In this document: positions 25,324 to 34,639 of the stretch, piece after piece
How the letters are laid out: every line of letters starts with the position of its first letter
Position numbering within the stretch: position 1 is the stretch's first letter
NCBI GenBank assembly: GCA_963920705.1
Contig: OY987233.1
Coordinates: 8,546,001-8,610,000, forward strand
Source of the DNA: Odiellus spinosus
Lineage: Eukaryota; Arthropoda; Arachnida; Opiliones; Phalangiidae
DNA length: 64,000 nt
Direction of reading: 5' to 3'
Position numbers and translations under genes: made by a program
Notes under the pieces: model-generated
Databases searched by the model: none
Told to the model about the DNA's origin: nothing
The model's input: the letters and a program-made list of their open reading frames with translations, nothing else

Positions 25324-26637
25324 TTGGAAGTAATACCGTTTTAGAAATTAAGCTAAGGCTATCACCATTTGCTTTCGAATTCATATGGATTATATTTTTA
25401 GTTTTAACATTCTATTAAAACGCCTTATTCAAAATTTTATACTTCTGAGTTCACGCGTTAGAAAGAAACTTCAAAATTAAAATGTAAAAAATAAATATAG
25501 GTAATTTTTTTCCTGATATATGACGTAGTTTATTTCTGGAACTTAATTAATGATAATATTCATATGAAAGGTAGTTGACTTGATCTGGATTAAGTACTTT
25601 TACGAAAAACACCGCGCGAAAGCGACCTTATCACTGGTGCTAGAACGCGACGAGAATCAACTGTAGGCTCTATACAATATCGAAATCACGCGACCATAGT
25701 GATGACGTAGTATTGCTTGGAGTTTTTACTTTAAAATTTTCGAAAATGGCGATTATAAAATACGTATTTTTACTGTCTCTGTAATTTTGGTTCTATGACA
25801 TATGTATATATATTTTGAATCGTTTTTAACGATCTTTACGAAAATGATACTCAATTTCCATTTGGAGTTCATGATAAATCCATGACAGCCTCACATTAGG
25901 GCAAGAAGGATCAGACAAGGAGAGGAAAAGTAGGGCTGCGTTGAGTTAGAGAGAGAAGAGCCAACCTCCCACTCGGGTGGAAAGGGGGATAGGAAATTCT
26001 CGAGGTAAACTGTTGTCACGTGGTCACTAGCGTCGTTGGCTACTATGAAGTTGATAAAGGATCCGTTTTACCCACGTGACAACATTTTACCACGAAACAT
26101 CTCTACCCCCGTTCTCCCAGAGTGGGAGTTTAGGCCGACGCAGTAGGAACTGCGCCGTCCCCACTTTTCCTCTCCTTGTCTGATCCTTCTTGATTAGGGG
26201 TACCAATTACATTAAGTAAATTAAATATATTTGTAGATTTTCGTATTTTTTAAAATTGTATATATCCTTTAATTAAAAAAAATTAATTGGATTGATAAAT
26301 AATATTTTTTTAAGCAAACGGATAATCGTACAACTTTTCTTTTTACACGAATTTCGAGTAAACGTAATTTGTTTATTAATCGAACTTAAAATTTCATCTC
26401 CGGATAATTCGTATCCATTTGATACGCGTCTGTTTATATAATTTGTGGTTTTATATTAACAAACAATTTATCCGAGATTAAAATATGTGAAAAAAGCCTA
26501 GTTATCAATGGATATCCGATTCCATGATCTAAATCTATCCAATTATAATAAAAGTTATACTTTATTTATTCATTACCTTTAAATCCCGACATCGCCAGAA
26601 TCATAATTGCTCCAATTAATGTTCCATTTTTCGTCAT
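15045..26637 (-). CDS. GBA1: Lysosomal glucosylceramidase (GH30), 10 exons, complete, with NEP to NQP at the acid/base site
   Basis: Minus-strand exons in order: 26637-26577, 21138-20929, 20518-20375, 19360-19227, 18736-18567, 17957-17714, 17019-16801, 16729-16566, 15406-15284, 15216-15045 (stop at 15047-15045). Splices are GT-AG with matching phases, giving 1,641 nt and 546 residues; human GBA1 is 536. The family hydrolyses glucosylceramide to glucose and ceramide in the lysosome. Seen: a 20-residue hydrophobic signal exon ([17 protein letters not shown]); the cysteine block PCAP...[11 protein letters not shown] at 25-46; GFGGAFTD at 106-113; [11 protein letters not shown] at 203-213; SWDRG and [16 protein letters not shown] further on; C-terminal SYVWWP. 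The nucleophile is kept in STEACNG (E366, codon 16887-16885). At the acid/base position the expected NEP reads NQP (Q260, codon 17899-17897). Intron 1 is 5.4 kb and packed with repeats; intron 8 holds two minisatellites. Exon 3 has an alternative in-phase acceptor 6 bp upstream that would add two residues. The paralogue identity is not certain because arthropods can carry several such genes. Confidence 0.95.
15526..15870. repeat. Minisatellite, 22-bp unit, in GBA intron 8
   Basis: About 15 nearly identical tandem copies of AACTTGGGCAACTTCAAAAC plus GT. One unit contains an internal duplication of AACTTGGGC. The array abuts the next minisatellite with no spacer. Confidence 0.95.
15871..16478. 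repeat. Minisatellite, 30-bp unit with TA expansions, in GBA intron 8
   Basis: About 20 copies of TAAAGACGTATATTTCTCTT plus GGGTAATTTC. Variants are ordered: CTCTTGGG on the left, CTCTCGGG on the right, then TATATATCTCTC units with a growing TA tract between about 16360 and 16450. The last unit runs into TTAGG repeats. Confidence 0.95.
16481..16501. repeat. Short interstitial TTAGG tract
   Basis: AAGTTAGGTTAGGTTAGGTT contains three TTAGG units, the insect-type telomere repeat, at the edge of the 30-bp minisatellite. Similar short tracts occur at 36322-36334 and 36669-36685. Confidence 0.7.
17085..17340. repeat. Family K dispersed repeat, reverse copy in GBA intron 6
   Basis: Reads GAACTCCAAATGGAAATTGA, ATACTACGTCATCACTATG, GTTCTGGCAC and GGTCTTTTTCGCAAAAGTAC, the inverse of the adjacent copy at 17341. 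The two form a head-to-head pair. Confidence 0.75.
17341..17645. repeat. Family K dispersed repeat, forward copy in GBA intron 6
   Basis: Carries the family order GCGCGAAAGC, CTGGTGCCAGAA, CGACCATAGTGATGACGTAG, AAAATGGCGATTATAAAATA, GACATATGTATATATATTTT and CATTTGGAGTTC. A similar block order is present at 25384, 51955 and, reversed, 27775 and 54985. Confidence 0.8.
17958..18566. other. GBA intron 5
   Basis: AT-rich intron without a recognised transposon. Two short related blocks (CAATCAGAACC..GGTTT near 18178 and CTCTGATTGGTTCTTTCGC near 18296) are in inverted orientation, so a small foldback may be present. Confidence 0.35.
18839..19190. mobile_element. Family A MITE in GBA intron 4
   Basis: Carries inner terminal sequences AGCTTAATACTATCAGCAAA and TTGCTGATAGTAGTAAGCTA, with the right outer end GAATAAAGTGATAGACG. 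The left outer end is missing. Shared interior: GATTCGAGACAC, CGGCCGCAGTCGCCGTGTAA, CTCGAACCAGACAGGGGTGA. Confidence 0.85.
19576..20003. mobile_element. Family B MITE in GBA intron 3 (copy B2)
   Basis: Right TTAA at 20004-20007; the left counterpart has changed to TTGA at 19572-19575. It has the long nested arms GCTTAGCTGGATTCATGGAG and CTCCATGAATCCAGCTAAG. It belongs to the TTCTTCGCATTGA-type subfamily rather than the CGCCTCCGTGTAAG type of B1. Confidence 0.85.
20598..20910. mobile_element. Family A MITE with 7-bp target duplication in GBA intron 2
   Basis: 313 bp, both ends intact: CAAAAGTCTATCACTTTATT at the left and its inverse at the right. Flanked by GTAATGA at 20591-20597 and 20911-20917. 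The right edge sits 18 bp inside the intron from the exon 2 splice donor of GBA, yet the donor itself (minus strand 20928-20927) is intact. Confidence 0.92.
21211..21897. mobile_element. Element O1 in GBA intron 1, CTACGGTCACACTAGC end
   Basis: Begins CTACGGTCACACTAGCATTT and ends CCTAGTATGAACGCGGC, a weak inverse. It shares TTAATCGATTTGA, AAACCGATATTCAAATC and ACGGTTTAAATCGATTC with 55865-56150. Inside is a further inverted pair, CGCCATCTTTTTGTAGT near 21474 and ACTACAAAAAGATGGCG near 21610. Confidence 0.6.
22201..22540. mobile_element. Family B MITE, right end lost (copy B3, GBA intron 1)
   Basis: TTAA at 22197-22200, then AGGGTCGAATGCAACCTAAC. Inner arms GCTTAGCTGGATTCATGGCG and GAATCCAGCTAAGC are close together because most of the core is deleted. 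It runs through AACGATAAAAACATCACT and then ends. Confidence 0.8.
23034..24473. repeat. 1.44-kb imperfect palindrome (foldback) in GBA intron 1
   Basis: The left arm from TGAAAAACGTGAAAAATC is mirrored by the right arm ending TTTTCACGTTTTTCA. The match is followed inward through ATGCTCGCGCATTATCTAGG, AATGATATTGTAGCGGCACA, AAACTATCGCGTTACCTTTG, GAGCGTCAGTAACAG and GTTAATATTTGGTCC. Arms are about 700 bp each with scattered substitutions. The loop is about 40 bp near 23727-23766. Open frames of 61-107 codons inside are not recognisable proteins. Confidence 0.9.
24801..24864. mobile_element. Family B MITE, left-end fragment (copy B4)
   Basis: AAAGGGAGAATGCATCCCGA, TTTTTTTATCGATTTATT and AGGCCTAATCTACAAT match the family B left end. 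It is broken by the N element at 24870. Confidence 0.65.
24870..25243. mobile_element. Family N element with 5-bp target duplication (copy N1)
   Basis: Ends CAGGGTTACCACAGGTCAGG and the near-inverse CTGTGGCAACCCTG. Flanked by ACAAT at 24865-24869 and 25244-25248. The interior repeats AAAAGTCAGGGAA-like words and shares AAGTTTGGCGAACGCGATTA with N2 at 48474. It has inserted in a B fragment. Confidence 0.82.
25384..25894. repeat. Family K dispersed repeat, long copy (GBA intron 1)
   Basis: Runs from GGATTATATTTTTAGTTTTA through AACGCGTTAGAAAGAAAC-like, ATATGACGTAGTTTATTTCT and GAAAGCGACCTTATCACTGG to TTGGAGTTCATGATAAATCC. The same blocks occur in the same order at 51955. No terminal inverted repeat seen. 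Confidence 0.75.
25902..26192. mobile_element. Family Q MITE with 7-bp target duplication (GBA intron 1)
   Basis: 291 bp, ends CAAGAAGGATCAGACAAGGA and the perfect inverse, extending about 30 bp. Flanked by ATTAGGG at 25895-25901 and 26193-26199. The inner arms also pair (CACGTGGTCACTAG and CCCACGTGACAAC), so the whole unit can fold. It adjoins the end of a K copy. Confidence 0.9.
26290..26535. repeat. Family H-prime repeat fragment
   Basis: CACGAATTTCGAG, TTTATTAATCGAACTTAAAA, CTCCGGATAATTCGTAT, TTATCCGAGATTAAAATATG and CAATGGATATCC are shared with 51150-51543 and partly with 59157-59581. It lies directly before the GBA signal-peptide exon on the minus strand. Confidence 0.6.
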
Positions 26638-27020
26638 TTCGTTTGATGAATCAGTCAACACTTTACTTTAAATTTTATTTCAAATTAGTTTTATATTTGC
26701 TCAGATGCGTGCCAGCTATTGTATTATGAACGTCGTTAGATTATACGAGCTTTTTTTCAATGTCTCTCCAACTACATCAAAGATAAATGTCAACCTTGCT
26801 TTGTTGGTCTGACTTTATTATTTGTAATTTCTATGTCAGTGGCGCACGCTCTCAAATTCATCCACCAACTCGAATTAGTCTTTTAAACTCATTCCGAGGT
26901 AAATGGAACAACATAGTCTATATATTTATTTTCTCCCAGGTTCTATCCAATAATCGGATTTTAATGTCAAGGTTTTAACAGAAGGACATTAAAATAAAGG
27001 GAATTCGCGATAATAATCTA

Positions 27021-27365
27021 AAGGGAGCATCTAACCTATCAACAAGTTCTGTTTTTATCGATTTCTTATCGTTTAAATACCCCTAATCCACAAGTAAATA
27101 TATTAACAAACAATTATTAAACTAGAAATAATTTTAAAACTGATCCTGAAAATAGGCTTAGCTGCCTTCTTCGCATTGAAGGGTTAACGACCAATCGAAT
27201 GTGGAGATCTCGCCTTAACGACGGACCTTTGCTCATAGGTCGCTGACCCTTCAATGCGAAGAATTTCAGGATCTCCGTGAATCCTATTTTTCGAATAAGT
27301 TTTTTAAATTTATTTCTAGTTTAATATTTATGTAATTTTTTTACTATTGGATTAGGCCTATTTAG
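27021..27365. mobile_element. Family B MITE (copy B5), inverted core, right end lost
   Basis: AAGGGAGCATCTAACC start, inner arms around AATAGGCTTAGCTGCC and GGATCTCCGTGAATCC, and an asymmetric core in the opposite direction to B2. It is cut at ATTAGGCCTATTTAGAG by a family H fragment. Confidence 0.75.
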
Positions 27366-27545
27366 AGCTTGGAATTCGTATAATTTTTATTAATTGGATA
27401 AAATCTACTAAATTCTGATGCAAATTATCTGTTTGATTAAAAATAGACTATTTTTCATTCGAGTTAACTTACTCGAAGATAAAGTAAAAAACGTAATCCA
27501 TATCCGTTTTTATCCAAAAATGGCCTTATCTTAGAATATTCTCCT
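27366..27545. repeat. Family H fragment
   Basis: AGCTTGGAATTCGTATAATT, AAATAGACTATTTTTCATTC, GAAGATAAAGTAAAAAACG and CCTTATCTTAGAATATT match one end of the full copies at 29988 and 53157. Confidence 0.65.
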
Positions 27546-27774
27546 TTTAAATACACGTCTGATATTAACAGCTCCATATTTCGCTCTCCACATTTATGCC
27601 CCATATCTACGTTTTTGACAAAACAATGGAAAACTTTTGTAAATTTAATCTGGAAAAATCGATTGCATTGTTAATTTTATAGTGAAATAATACAGCTTTG
27701 CCTGTCTTTAGTGAGTATGATTTATTTAATTTTTGGGTTGATAATTATTGAATCAGAATATATATTTAATAATT

Positions 27775-28245
27775 CTCCATGAAATTTATTTGAGTAGCAT
27801 TTTCGAAAATATCGTTAAAAAAATTTTAAATATATTTATACATATATTATGGAAAAATTACCTGAACAGTAAAAATACATATCTTATAATTAACGCCATT
27901 TTCGAAATTTTTAAAATGAAAATAATCCCGGAATACTACGTCATCGCTATGGTCGCGTGATTTCGCTATAATTGTATAGAGCCTACAGTTGATTCGCGCG
28001 CGTTCTGGCACCAGTGACAAGGTCGCTTTCGTTTGGTCTTTTTCGTAAAAGTACTTAATCCAGAAATTCAACTACCTTTCGTATGAAAATTATCATTAAT
28101 TACGTCCCAGATATAAACTACGTCATATATCGGGACATTTTATTTTTGAAGTTTCTTTCTAACGCGTCAACCCAGAGGTATAAAATTATGAATATAGCGT
28201 TTTAATAGTGTGATAAAATTAAAAACATAATCCATATAGACAGTC
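27775..28245. repeat. Family K dispersed repeat, reverse copy
   Basis: Inverse of the 25384 copy: CCGGAATACTACGTCATCGC, GGTCGCGTGATTTCGC, GTTCTGGCACCAGTGACAAG and CCATATAGACAG. A 74-codon minus-strand open frame here is repeat sequence, not a gene. Confidence 0.7.
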
Positions 28246-28408
28246 GAAAAAAATGGATACATACTCTCCTACCTTTCATTCGAAAATTATCGTTAATTAC
28301 GTTCTCAAAATTGTTTTACCATCATTAAGCGGGAAAATAATAAATCTATTTTTGATATTTCAAAGTTTGAAATTTCTTAAAAACCAATTAACCCAGATGT
28401 AGTTTTAA

Positions 28409-28931
28409 AGGGAGCCTGATGGAAAAATCGAAAGTAGTATTTTTATAAAACGGTAATACAGTAATAAAAAAATTCCTTCGTCCAATGAAATATTTTTAAT
28501 CCGCTTAATTACTCCAGAAATTAAAGCGTTTACCCCTCCCGACTCATTTAAATCGTCTACCATCTTTTTCCAAGTAGAAAAGGGGATACCAGCCAATCAG
28601 AATTGTACTTTAGGAAAATCTTATTACGTGTTTTGTTAGATGGCGCCACAGTCTCCAGCTAGGTTCCAAAAAAAACATAGTTTTGCTCGAATTGATGTTT
28701 TTTTATGGGAAATGTGGCGCCACCTTTTGGGGGCTTGCCGCTTCTATTTATAATATGGGAATAAAAAGATTTGATTGGTTCGTATCCGCTTCTCTTTGAG
28801 CAGGATTCGAAATTGTGGTCGACCTTAAGTTCGAAATTTCAAAGTACTTATTTAAGAACCGTTTTTTTCGCAATTTAACTGATTTAGATCCAAGAAATCT
28901 AAAATTACGCACGATTTCCTTCAGTCTTCCT
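28409..28931. mobile_element. Family C MITE with TTAA flanks (copy C1)
   Basis: TTAA at 28405-28408 and 28932-28935. Ends AGGGAGCCTGATGGAAA and the inverse TTTCCTTCAGTCTTCC. Interior GATACCAGCCAATCAGAATT and AATGTGGCGCCACCTTTTGG are shared with C2 at 61315. Confidence 0.88.
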
Positions 28932-29258
28932 TTAATACTAAATAAATATACTACTTAATAAATAAAAATGGTAACAGCGTCACTTTAATGACTTACAAGT
29001 TGGTGAACATAATTAAAATTCAACGAAAAATTAATTTTGGCAAATATTTTAAGGGCAAACTCACGTAGCTCGCAGCTTCGTGCTCTTTACTCAAACCACG
29101 TTGACCGGACGTGTATTTCAAACTTGTTTAATTAACTTGACTCATAATTAACACTAAACCAATAAGTAAGAAGCTTGATAAGCGTGAACTTTACCTCCAC
29201 AGGCTGAAGGCGCCTCGGGTATATGAACTAGCGTGTTTCATAAAAGTCCGACTCTTCA

Positions 29259-29525
29259 AGGGATAATGTAACCTAAAAACAATTGATTTTTTTATCGTTT
29301 AAATAAACCTAATCCACCAGTAAATAATTTTACAAACAAATATTAAACTAGAAATTAATTTAAAACTTAGCGGGAAAAAAGGCTTAGATCCTGAATATCT
29401 TCGAATTGAAGGGCCAGCGACCCATGAGCAATGGCTTGTCGTTAAGGCGAGATCTCCATGAGACTTACATCAACATTCGATTGGTCACTGACCCATCAAT
29501 TCTAAGTAATTCAGATTCTGTATGA
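29259..29525. mobile_element. Family B MITE, truncated (copy B6)
   Basis: AGGGATAATGTAACCTAAAAACA start, AAACTTAGCGGGAAAAAAGG and TCGTTAAGGCGAGATCTCCA core. It ends after CATCAATTCTAAGTAATTC without the right arm. Confidence 0.7.
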
Positions 29526-29792
29526 AAATAAACGAAACTGGAATTTCATTTTATAGCTTATATTTCTCCTTTAACTTGGTCCCCAAAATTTTGCCATAAA
29601 GTCGAAATAACACAAGAAAACCAGGTTTTGTTTTTTTCTTTGACAAGAGCTACGGAAGAACGTGCTCTTCTAAACTGCGGAACAAACTCTCGCGTAAATA
29701 GCATCTCTGAAGTACAGGGTGTTTCGATGGGCTAGATTAAAATGTGTTTAAATCGCGACATTTGAAGGGGAATTGATTTTAAATCAAACGAC

Positions 29793-29985
29793 AACCTATT
29801 CTTTTAATGCTAGGCCATTACAAGCGCTGTTGAAGGCTGAAATAATATGATTGGCCCGAATATATATTTACTAACATTCATAACTGAACTTTAAAAATTA
29901 ATTTTAAACACCTAAAACATGTCTAGATTTTTGGGCATGGTGATTCCGAAAATAAATTCAAAAGCTGTTCCATTGTTATTAGTAG
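29793..29985. mobile_element. Family E MITE, partial (copy E1)
   Basis: CCATTACAAGCGCTGTTGAA, AATAATATGATTGGCCCGAA, AAACACCTAAAACATGTCTA and GATTCCGAAAATAAATTC match the right half of the family E consensus seen at 56970-57357. Confidence 0.7.
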
Positions 29986-29987
29986 AG

Positions 29988-30507
29988 CTCGGAATCGGAT
30001 ATCCATTATCTTCTGTTATTCGTATATTTTCAGATATTTTATTTTCGGATAAATTGTTTGCAACTAAAAATGAAATTCGTATATTCGTATAATTGTTAAA
30101 TGTATAAGGTTTACCCGAAGATAAGCGTTTGGCGCTTTATCTACGAATAAATTACTCGTTTTCAAATGTGTAACGATGCAGAAAATTCACGTTTCCAGAA
30201 TCAGTCTAAAATATAAGAAAAATTCGAAGAGTATAAATAAATCAACGAAACTAAGATTTTAAATCATCTTCTTATTCATTATTTTTGACGAAAATAAATT
30301 TTGAATATTTTTATCCGAACGTATAACGCGGATAATGTTCTAAGATAAGGCCATTTTTGTTTAAAAACGGATATGGATTACGTTTTTTACTTTATCTTCG
30401 AATAAGTTAACTCCAATGAAAAATAGTCTATTTTTAATCAAACAGATAATATACACCAGAATTTAGTAGATTTTATCCAATTAATAAAAATTATACGAAT
30501 TCCGAGC
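29988..30507. mobile_element. Family H element, full-length-looking copy
   Basis: Starts GAGCTCGGAATCGGATATCC and ends AATTATACGAATTCCGAGCT. It is present in the opposite orientation at 53157-53664 along its whole length. AT-rich with short ends and no coding sequence seen. Confidence 0.75.
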
Positions 30508-30599
30508 TGAAATAACTTGTAATTATTTAAGATTTAATTTCACTCCCTGTACTAGTAAAGTAAAAAAAAAAAAAGTCCCCACAACCAACAAAGTTTGAA

Positions 30600-30985
30600 T
30601 AAGAAAGAAAAGTTCGTACAAATCCAGAATTCTAATTCCGGATCGAGTCTATAACCCGGGCGAAGTTTACGGAGGAATCTCTTTGGCTAACACCTGCCTC
30701 TTTCTCGAATCTCTAGAGACTATAGAAGTCTTTTGGAAAGAAGAAACCGTTTTGTAGGTCTCTTAGGGACAACAAATGTTCGGTAATGGAATTAATATTC
30801 AAATGATTTCCCTCCGCTCGAGAAAACTCGGGGGTTAATTTACATGGAAATGAGTTTCCAACCAACCATCGCTAGAGAAAGAATCGAGAGAGAGAGAAAA
30901 CTCGAAGAACGAATTGACCGAAACTCCCCTAGTATTGGTTTCCATCTATATTTTCTCAGTGTATTAAATTGAAGTGTCCGTGACA
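30600..30985. other. Non-repetitive stretch of balanced base composition
   Basis: Contains CGGATCGAGTCTATAACCCG and TCTCTAGAGACTATAGAAG, then GAGAGAGAGAAAACTCGAAG near 30900. It has no match to the repeat families here, no open frame of note and a higher GC content than its surroundings. It could be conserved regulatory DNA. Nothing proves this. Confidence 0.25.
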
Positions 30986-30987
30986 AC

Positions 30988-31575
30988 TAGAGCTCGGCGT
31001 TTGGATAAAATTTGACCGTTTGATAAAGTGATGCAAATATTATAAAACAAAATCATTAAGAGATAATAATCGTACCCCAGTTGCGATAAAACAATAAACA
31101 TTTCGATTATTTTGAAATGAAAGTCGGCAAGATAACTGTTATCACGAAAAATCAGATAAATTTATCAATAAGGAATATATTTGTATTAATATAACAGCGT
31201 CTAGCCATTTAAAGTTTGTTTATAAATAATTTTAGTCCAATATAATCGATTACCCAATATAATCGATTATCCATAATTAACAATTTTGATTTATCCGTGG
31301 TTTAATTACCAGACTCGTAAGCGAGTTTTCGATTAAATTAATGAACTTTTTGAATTATTTTAATGGTGCAATTAACAAAAAAATACTATAAATATTGTTT
31401 CTAAGACATATTTGCGTAATACTTTCTAAGAATTTTGAAGATATTTAAGTAATATTTTCACCTTTAGTCCGAATAATTGATGAACGCCATCGTATTGTTC
31501 AAAATAATTCGAAGCTATATTTCCCTATAAATATTATTCATTCTATCTTCGAGTCTTTGTCCAATGGATAAACGG
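30988..31575. repeat. Family J dispersed repeat, long copy
   Basis: Starts TAGAGCTCGGCGTTTGGATA and ends near CGAGTCTTTGTCCAATGGAT. It shares several blocks with the inverted copy at 10400-10765, including TTATCCGTGGTTTAATT and GAACGCCATCGTATTGTTC. A direct duplication of AATATAATCGATTA lies near 31240-31270. Confidence 0.6.
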
Positions 31576-31719
31576 TTAACCAAAAACGTACCATATTTTT
31601 TAACGTTTAACCGTTAGTGAAAACGGTGTTATTTTTTATTTTTTTTTTTTAGATAATTGTTTTTAAAGATAAAGTATAAAATTATGAAACGATAAAATTA
31701 ACCAAAAATTTGGGGTTAA

Positions 31720-32330
31720 GCTTAGTTCCCACTTGACCGAAAACACGACCGAAACACTGCGTTAACACCTCTGCGGTAAAAAAGTTTCTGCACAAGATGA
31801 CCGAAAACGATTTCGGTCGGACAGAATCTGTGTTCTATTTTTACCGCACAAGTCGACCGAAAGATAAATCTCTTGAAATCCTTGAGCACGCGCCTTCTTT
31901 TAAAAATATCTCTCATCCAAAACCGTCTTCGTTTAATATTGGAAATTTTTTTGTACATAAGATACAAAAGCATTGTATAATTAAATAAGCATAGTGTATT
32001 AATTATTTCAACAGAAAAACTCGTATCTGACAGGTCTTCCATCAGAGATGGCGCTGCAGCCTAGTTTTTTAAAAAATATTTGGCGGTAAATTCAAAAACA
32101 GACTTTAAGCAGACGACGTGTCAAGAACTCTAGTGTCTCGTTATTTTCGCGATTATACGAGACACTTACGTCACACCACGTGATTACTCGAATCTCCTTT
32201 CGGTCGCGGTTTTCGGTCGTATGTGTGAACCAATGGAAAATTATACCGTCGGGGCTCTGCGTTAATAGACATTTTTTGCCGCTGCGACAACTTTTTCGGT
32301 CGTTATTTTCGGTCAAATGGGAACCTAGCT
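31720..32330. mobile_element. Element P, TTAA-flanked, with GACCGAAAA termini
   Basis: TTAA at 31716-31719 and 32331-32334. Left end GCTTAGTTCCCACTTGACCG and right end ATTTTCGGTCAAATGGGAAC are near-perfect inverses continuing through ACGACCGAAA. The word CGGTCGG/GACCGAAA recurs inside. Open frames of 63-106 codons here are not recognisable. Confidence 0.82.
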
Positions 32331-32364
32331 TTAATCGTAAAATTAGAAGATAATTTTATTTAAA

Positions 32365-32433
32365 CGACGAGCCTATTTAAACGATAAGGAATCGATAAAA
32401 AATCACTCGTTGTTCGGTTGCATTCTCTCTTTA
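32365..32433. mobile_element. Family B MITE, right-end fragment (copy B7)
   Basis: GAGCCTATTTAAACGATAAG, GAATCGATAAAAAATCACTC and GGTTGCATTCTCTCTTTAA match the family B right end. Only this end is present. Confidence 0.7.
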
Positions 32434-32799
32434 ATGATCGGGTTACCGGAACTTTAACGAGAATCTGAGTTTGTTATTTTCTGGAATTTGGAGAAATCGT
32501 TAGATATTTTTAAGCCACGCACTACCCTCCTTATATAGGATTTTACCAAGAGAGGTATTAGAGCCTTAAGGGTTTTACAGATTAATGAAGTACTCACGCA
32601 GTACCAGTATCGAAACTTTGCCTAGAATCTTAATATTGAACTTTAGATGTAGAATATTACTGGCTAAGTATTTGTAGGAAGGTATACTTAAATTATTAAA
32701 TAGTTTTCCATTTATTATGCATTAGTACTGCCTGTTGTAGATTATGTTTGGAAAGGTTTAGCTAATTTTTCTTAAGAGATGAGTACATCCAGAACATAT

Positions 32800-33155
32800 A
32801 TAAAACTTAAAAGTACATATAAGTTCGGGCCAATCATATTATTTCAGCCCTCAAGTGCTTGTAATGTCTTAACATTAAAAGAATTCAGACGAGGCGTATT
32901 AGCCTTAGTTTAATCAGATTTAACCGAGGATTACATAGCCTTCACAGTACAATAAACGTCGGTTAATCGTGATTAAACCTCGGTTAAATATGATTAAACC
33001 AGCTAGTTTCACCTCGTCTGAATAGGGTATTAGGCCATTCAAATTATTACCCAAGTTCAGAAATTAATTTAAACAACATAAACACTCGAATACGTTTTTT
33101 GACATCCGGTGATTCCATTTTTACCTCCAAGTTTCCCTTTAAACAAACCCTGTTT
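32800..33155. mobile_element. Family E MITE interrupted by element V (copy E2)
   Basis: TATAAGTTCGGGCCAATCAT, CAAGTGCTTGTAATGTC and AACATTAAAAGAA on the left; AAATTAATTTAAAC, ACGTTTTTTGACATCC and CTCCAAGTTTCCCTTTAA on the right. The continuity AAAAGAATAGG of the family is split by V at 32884-33022. Confidence 0.75.
32884..33022. mobile_element. Element V nested in E2
   Basis: About 139 bp with inverted ends TTCAGACGAGG and CCTCGTCTGAA. The interior repeats TTAACCGAGG/CCTCGGTTAA and GATTAAACC. Compared with intact E copies the insertion site is between GAA and TAGG, with at most a 2-bp duplication. Confidence 0.65.
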
Positions 33156-33376
33156 ATAGAGAAACAATCTAGTTTTTGGAAAAATTTAATCATAATAAAA
33201 TCATTAGAGTAGTAGACTAAAACCACTAACTATATATATTTTTTTAAATATTAAATTGCTCTTCTTCTAACGATTAATTTTTAATTTTTCTTACTTTACT
33301 TAAGTCTAATTAAAGAGTAATCAATTAGCAAACTGAAACCTAGGACTACTAAATACACTAAAGACACTTACCTTAA

Positions 33377-33860
33377 AGGGAGAATGTAACCTAACAACAA
33401 GTATTTTTTTATCGATTCCTTATCGTTTAAATAGGCCTAATCCAACAGTAAAAAAATTACAAACAAATATTAAAATAGAAATAAATTTAAAACTTACCCT
33501 GAAAATAGGCTTAGTGGGATTCATGGAGCTCCTGATTTCCTCGCGTGTAAGGTCTAGCGACCAATCGCTAAGCCATCAAAATAGGCTTAGCTGGATTCAT
33601 GGATATCCTGAATTTCTTCAGCGACCAATGAGGAAAGGCCCGTCGTTAAGGCGAGATCTCCATGAGACTTCTTATAATATAAGATTGGTCGCTGACCCAT
33701 CAATGCGAAGAAATTCAGGATCTAAGCCTATTTTCCGAATAAGTTTTAATTTTTTTTTCTAGTTTAATATTTGTTTTTAAAATTTACCGGTGGATTAGGC
33801 CTAATTAAACGATAAGGAATTGATAGAAAAATCACTTGTTGTTAGGTTGAAATTCTCCCC
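33377..33860. mobile_element. Family B MITE, TTAA-flanked, chimeric (copy B8)
   Basis: TTAA at 33373-33376 and 33861-33864. The left inner arm is present twice: first GGGATTCATGGAGCTCCTGA with CGCGTGTAAGG (B1 subfamily), then TGGATTCATGGATATCCTGA with TTCTTC (B2 subfamily). This looks like recombination between the two subfamilies. Confidence 0.85.
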
Positions 33861-33892
33861 TTAATATAAGAAGAGGAATAATGAAACCTAAC

Positions 33893-34024
33893 GTTCATAA
33901 GCACCCTCTAACGGCAAACAATCGTTCGTTTCTGCATATTCTTTAGCAATAGCAGCCACACACGAGTCGAGGTTTTGTTAGTTCTTACTTTAGCCTCTGT
34001 TTACCGTTAGAGGGCGCTTATTAA
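33893..34024. repeat. Family R short palindrome (copy R1)
   Basis: CATAAGCACCCTCTAACGGC at the left pairs with ACCGTTAGAGGGCGCTTATT at the right, around a loop with GTTTTGTTAGTTCTTACTTT. A close relative lies at 57399-57546. Confidence 0.75.
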
Positions 34025-34639
34025 CGCCAGGATTTGTTATTCTTCACTGTGTGTTAAAGGAATCAGCTCTGAAAGTTGCCCCTTTAAAATCTCTTCCTTT
34101 ATGCAAACAGCATATGTTTGACTGTTCTGGTTATTATGGTCAACGTCGTCTGCTAAGAATACGACTTAAACGCGGATTTAAAAATTGCAGAAAGTCCCAT
34201 TTAATGATAGTTAATACTCCTAGTTGTTGAAACTCATAAGGCGCACCTTTAGTGGCAGAATACATCGCACTTAAGATTGAGAACGTTTTGAAATGACCAT
34301 TCTAGGCGTCTAATGGTCTCTATAGATATTGTCACGTGCGCGTAATGTCGGCGATCTGAGGTTAGTTTTTCCTTCTCATATGATCTAACTGTTTCTGTGA
34401 CGGAAATGGAAATATCTTATCACTCGAATCTTTTTTGTATCCCCCTTCCCATGGGTCGTTTCTTCCCATTTGTACTGAGATGTCGCGTTCAGATTACACC
34501 ACATGTACACGAAAAAAACTACTTTTCTAGTGCATTTTTTCAGAGAAATTTGAAAATTGGACTGATATTGTCAAAAACCAAGAAATTAAATCAGTGACTT
34601 ATTTCGAGAAATTTTGAGCTAAAATTTTAGTCTGGTAAA

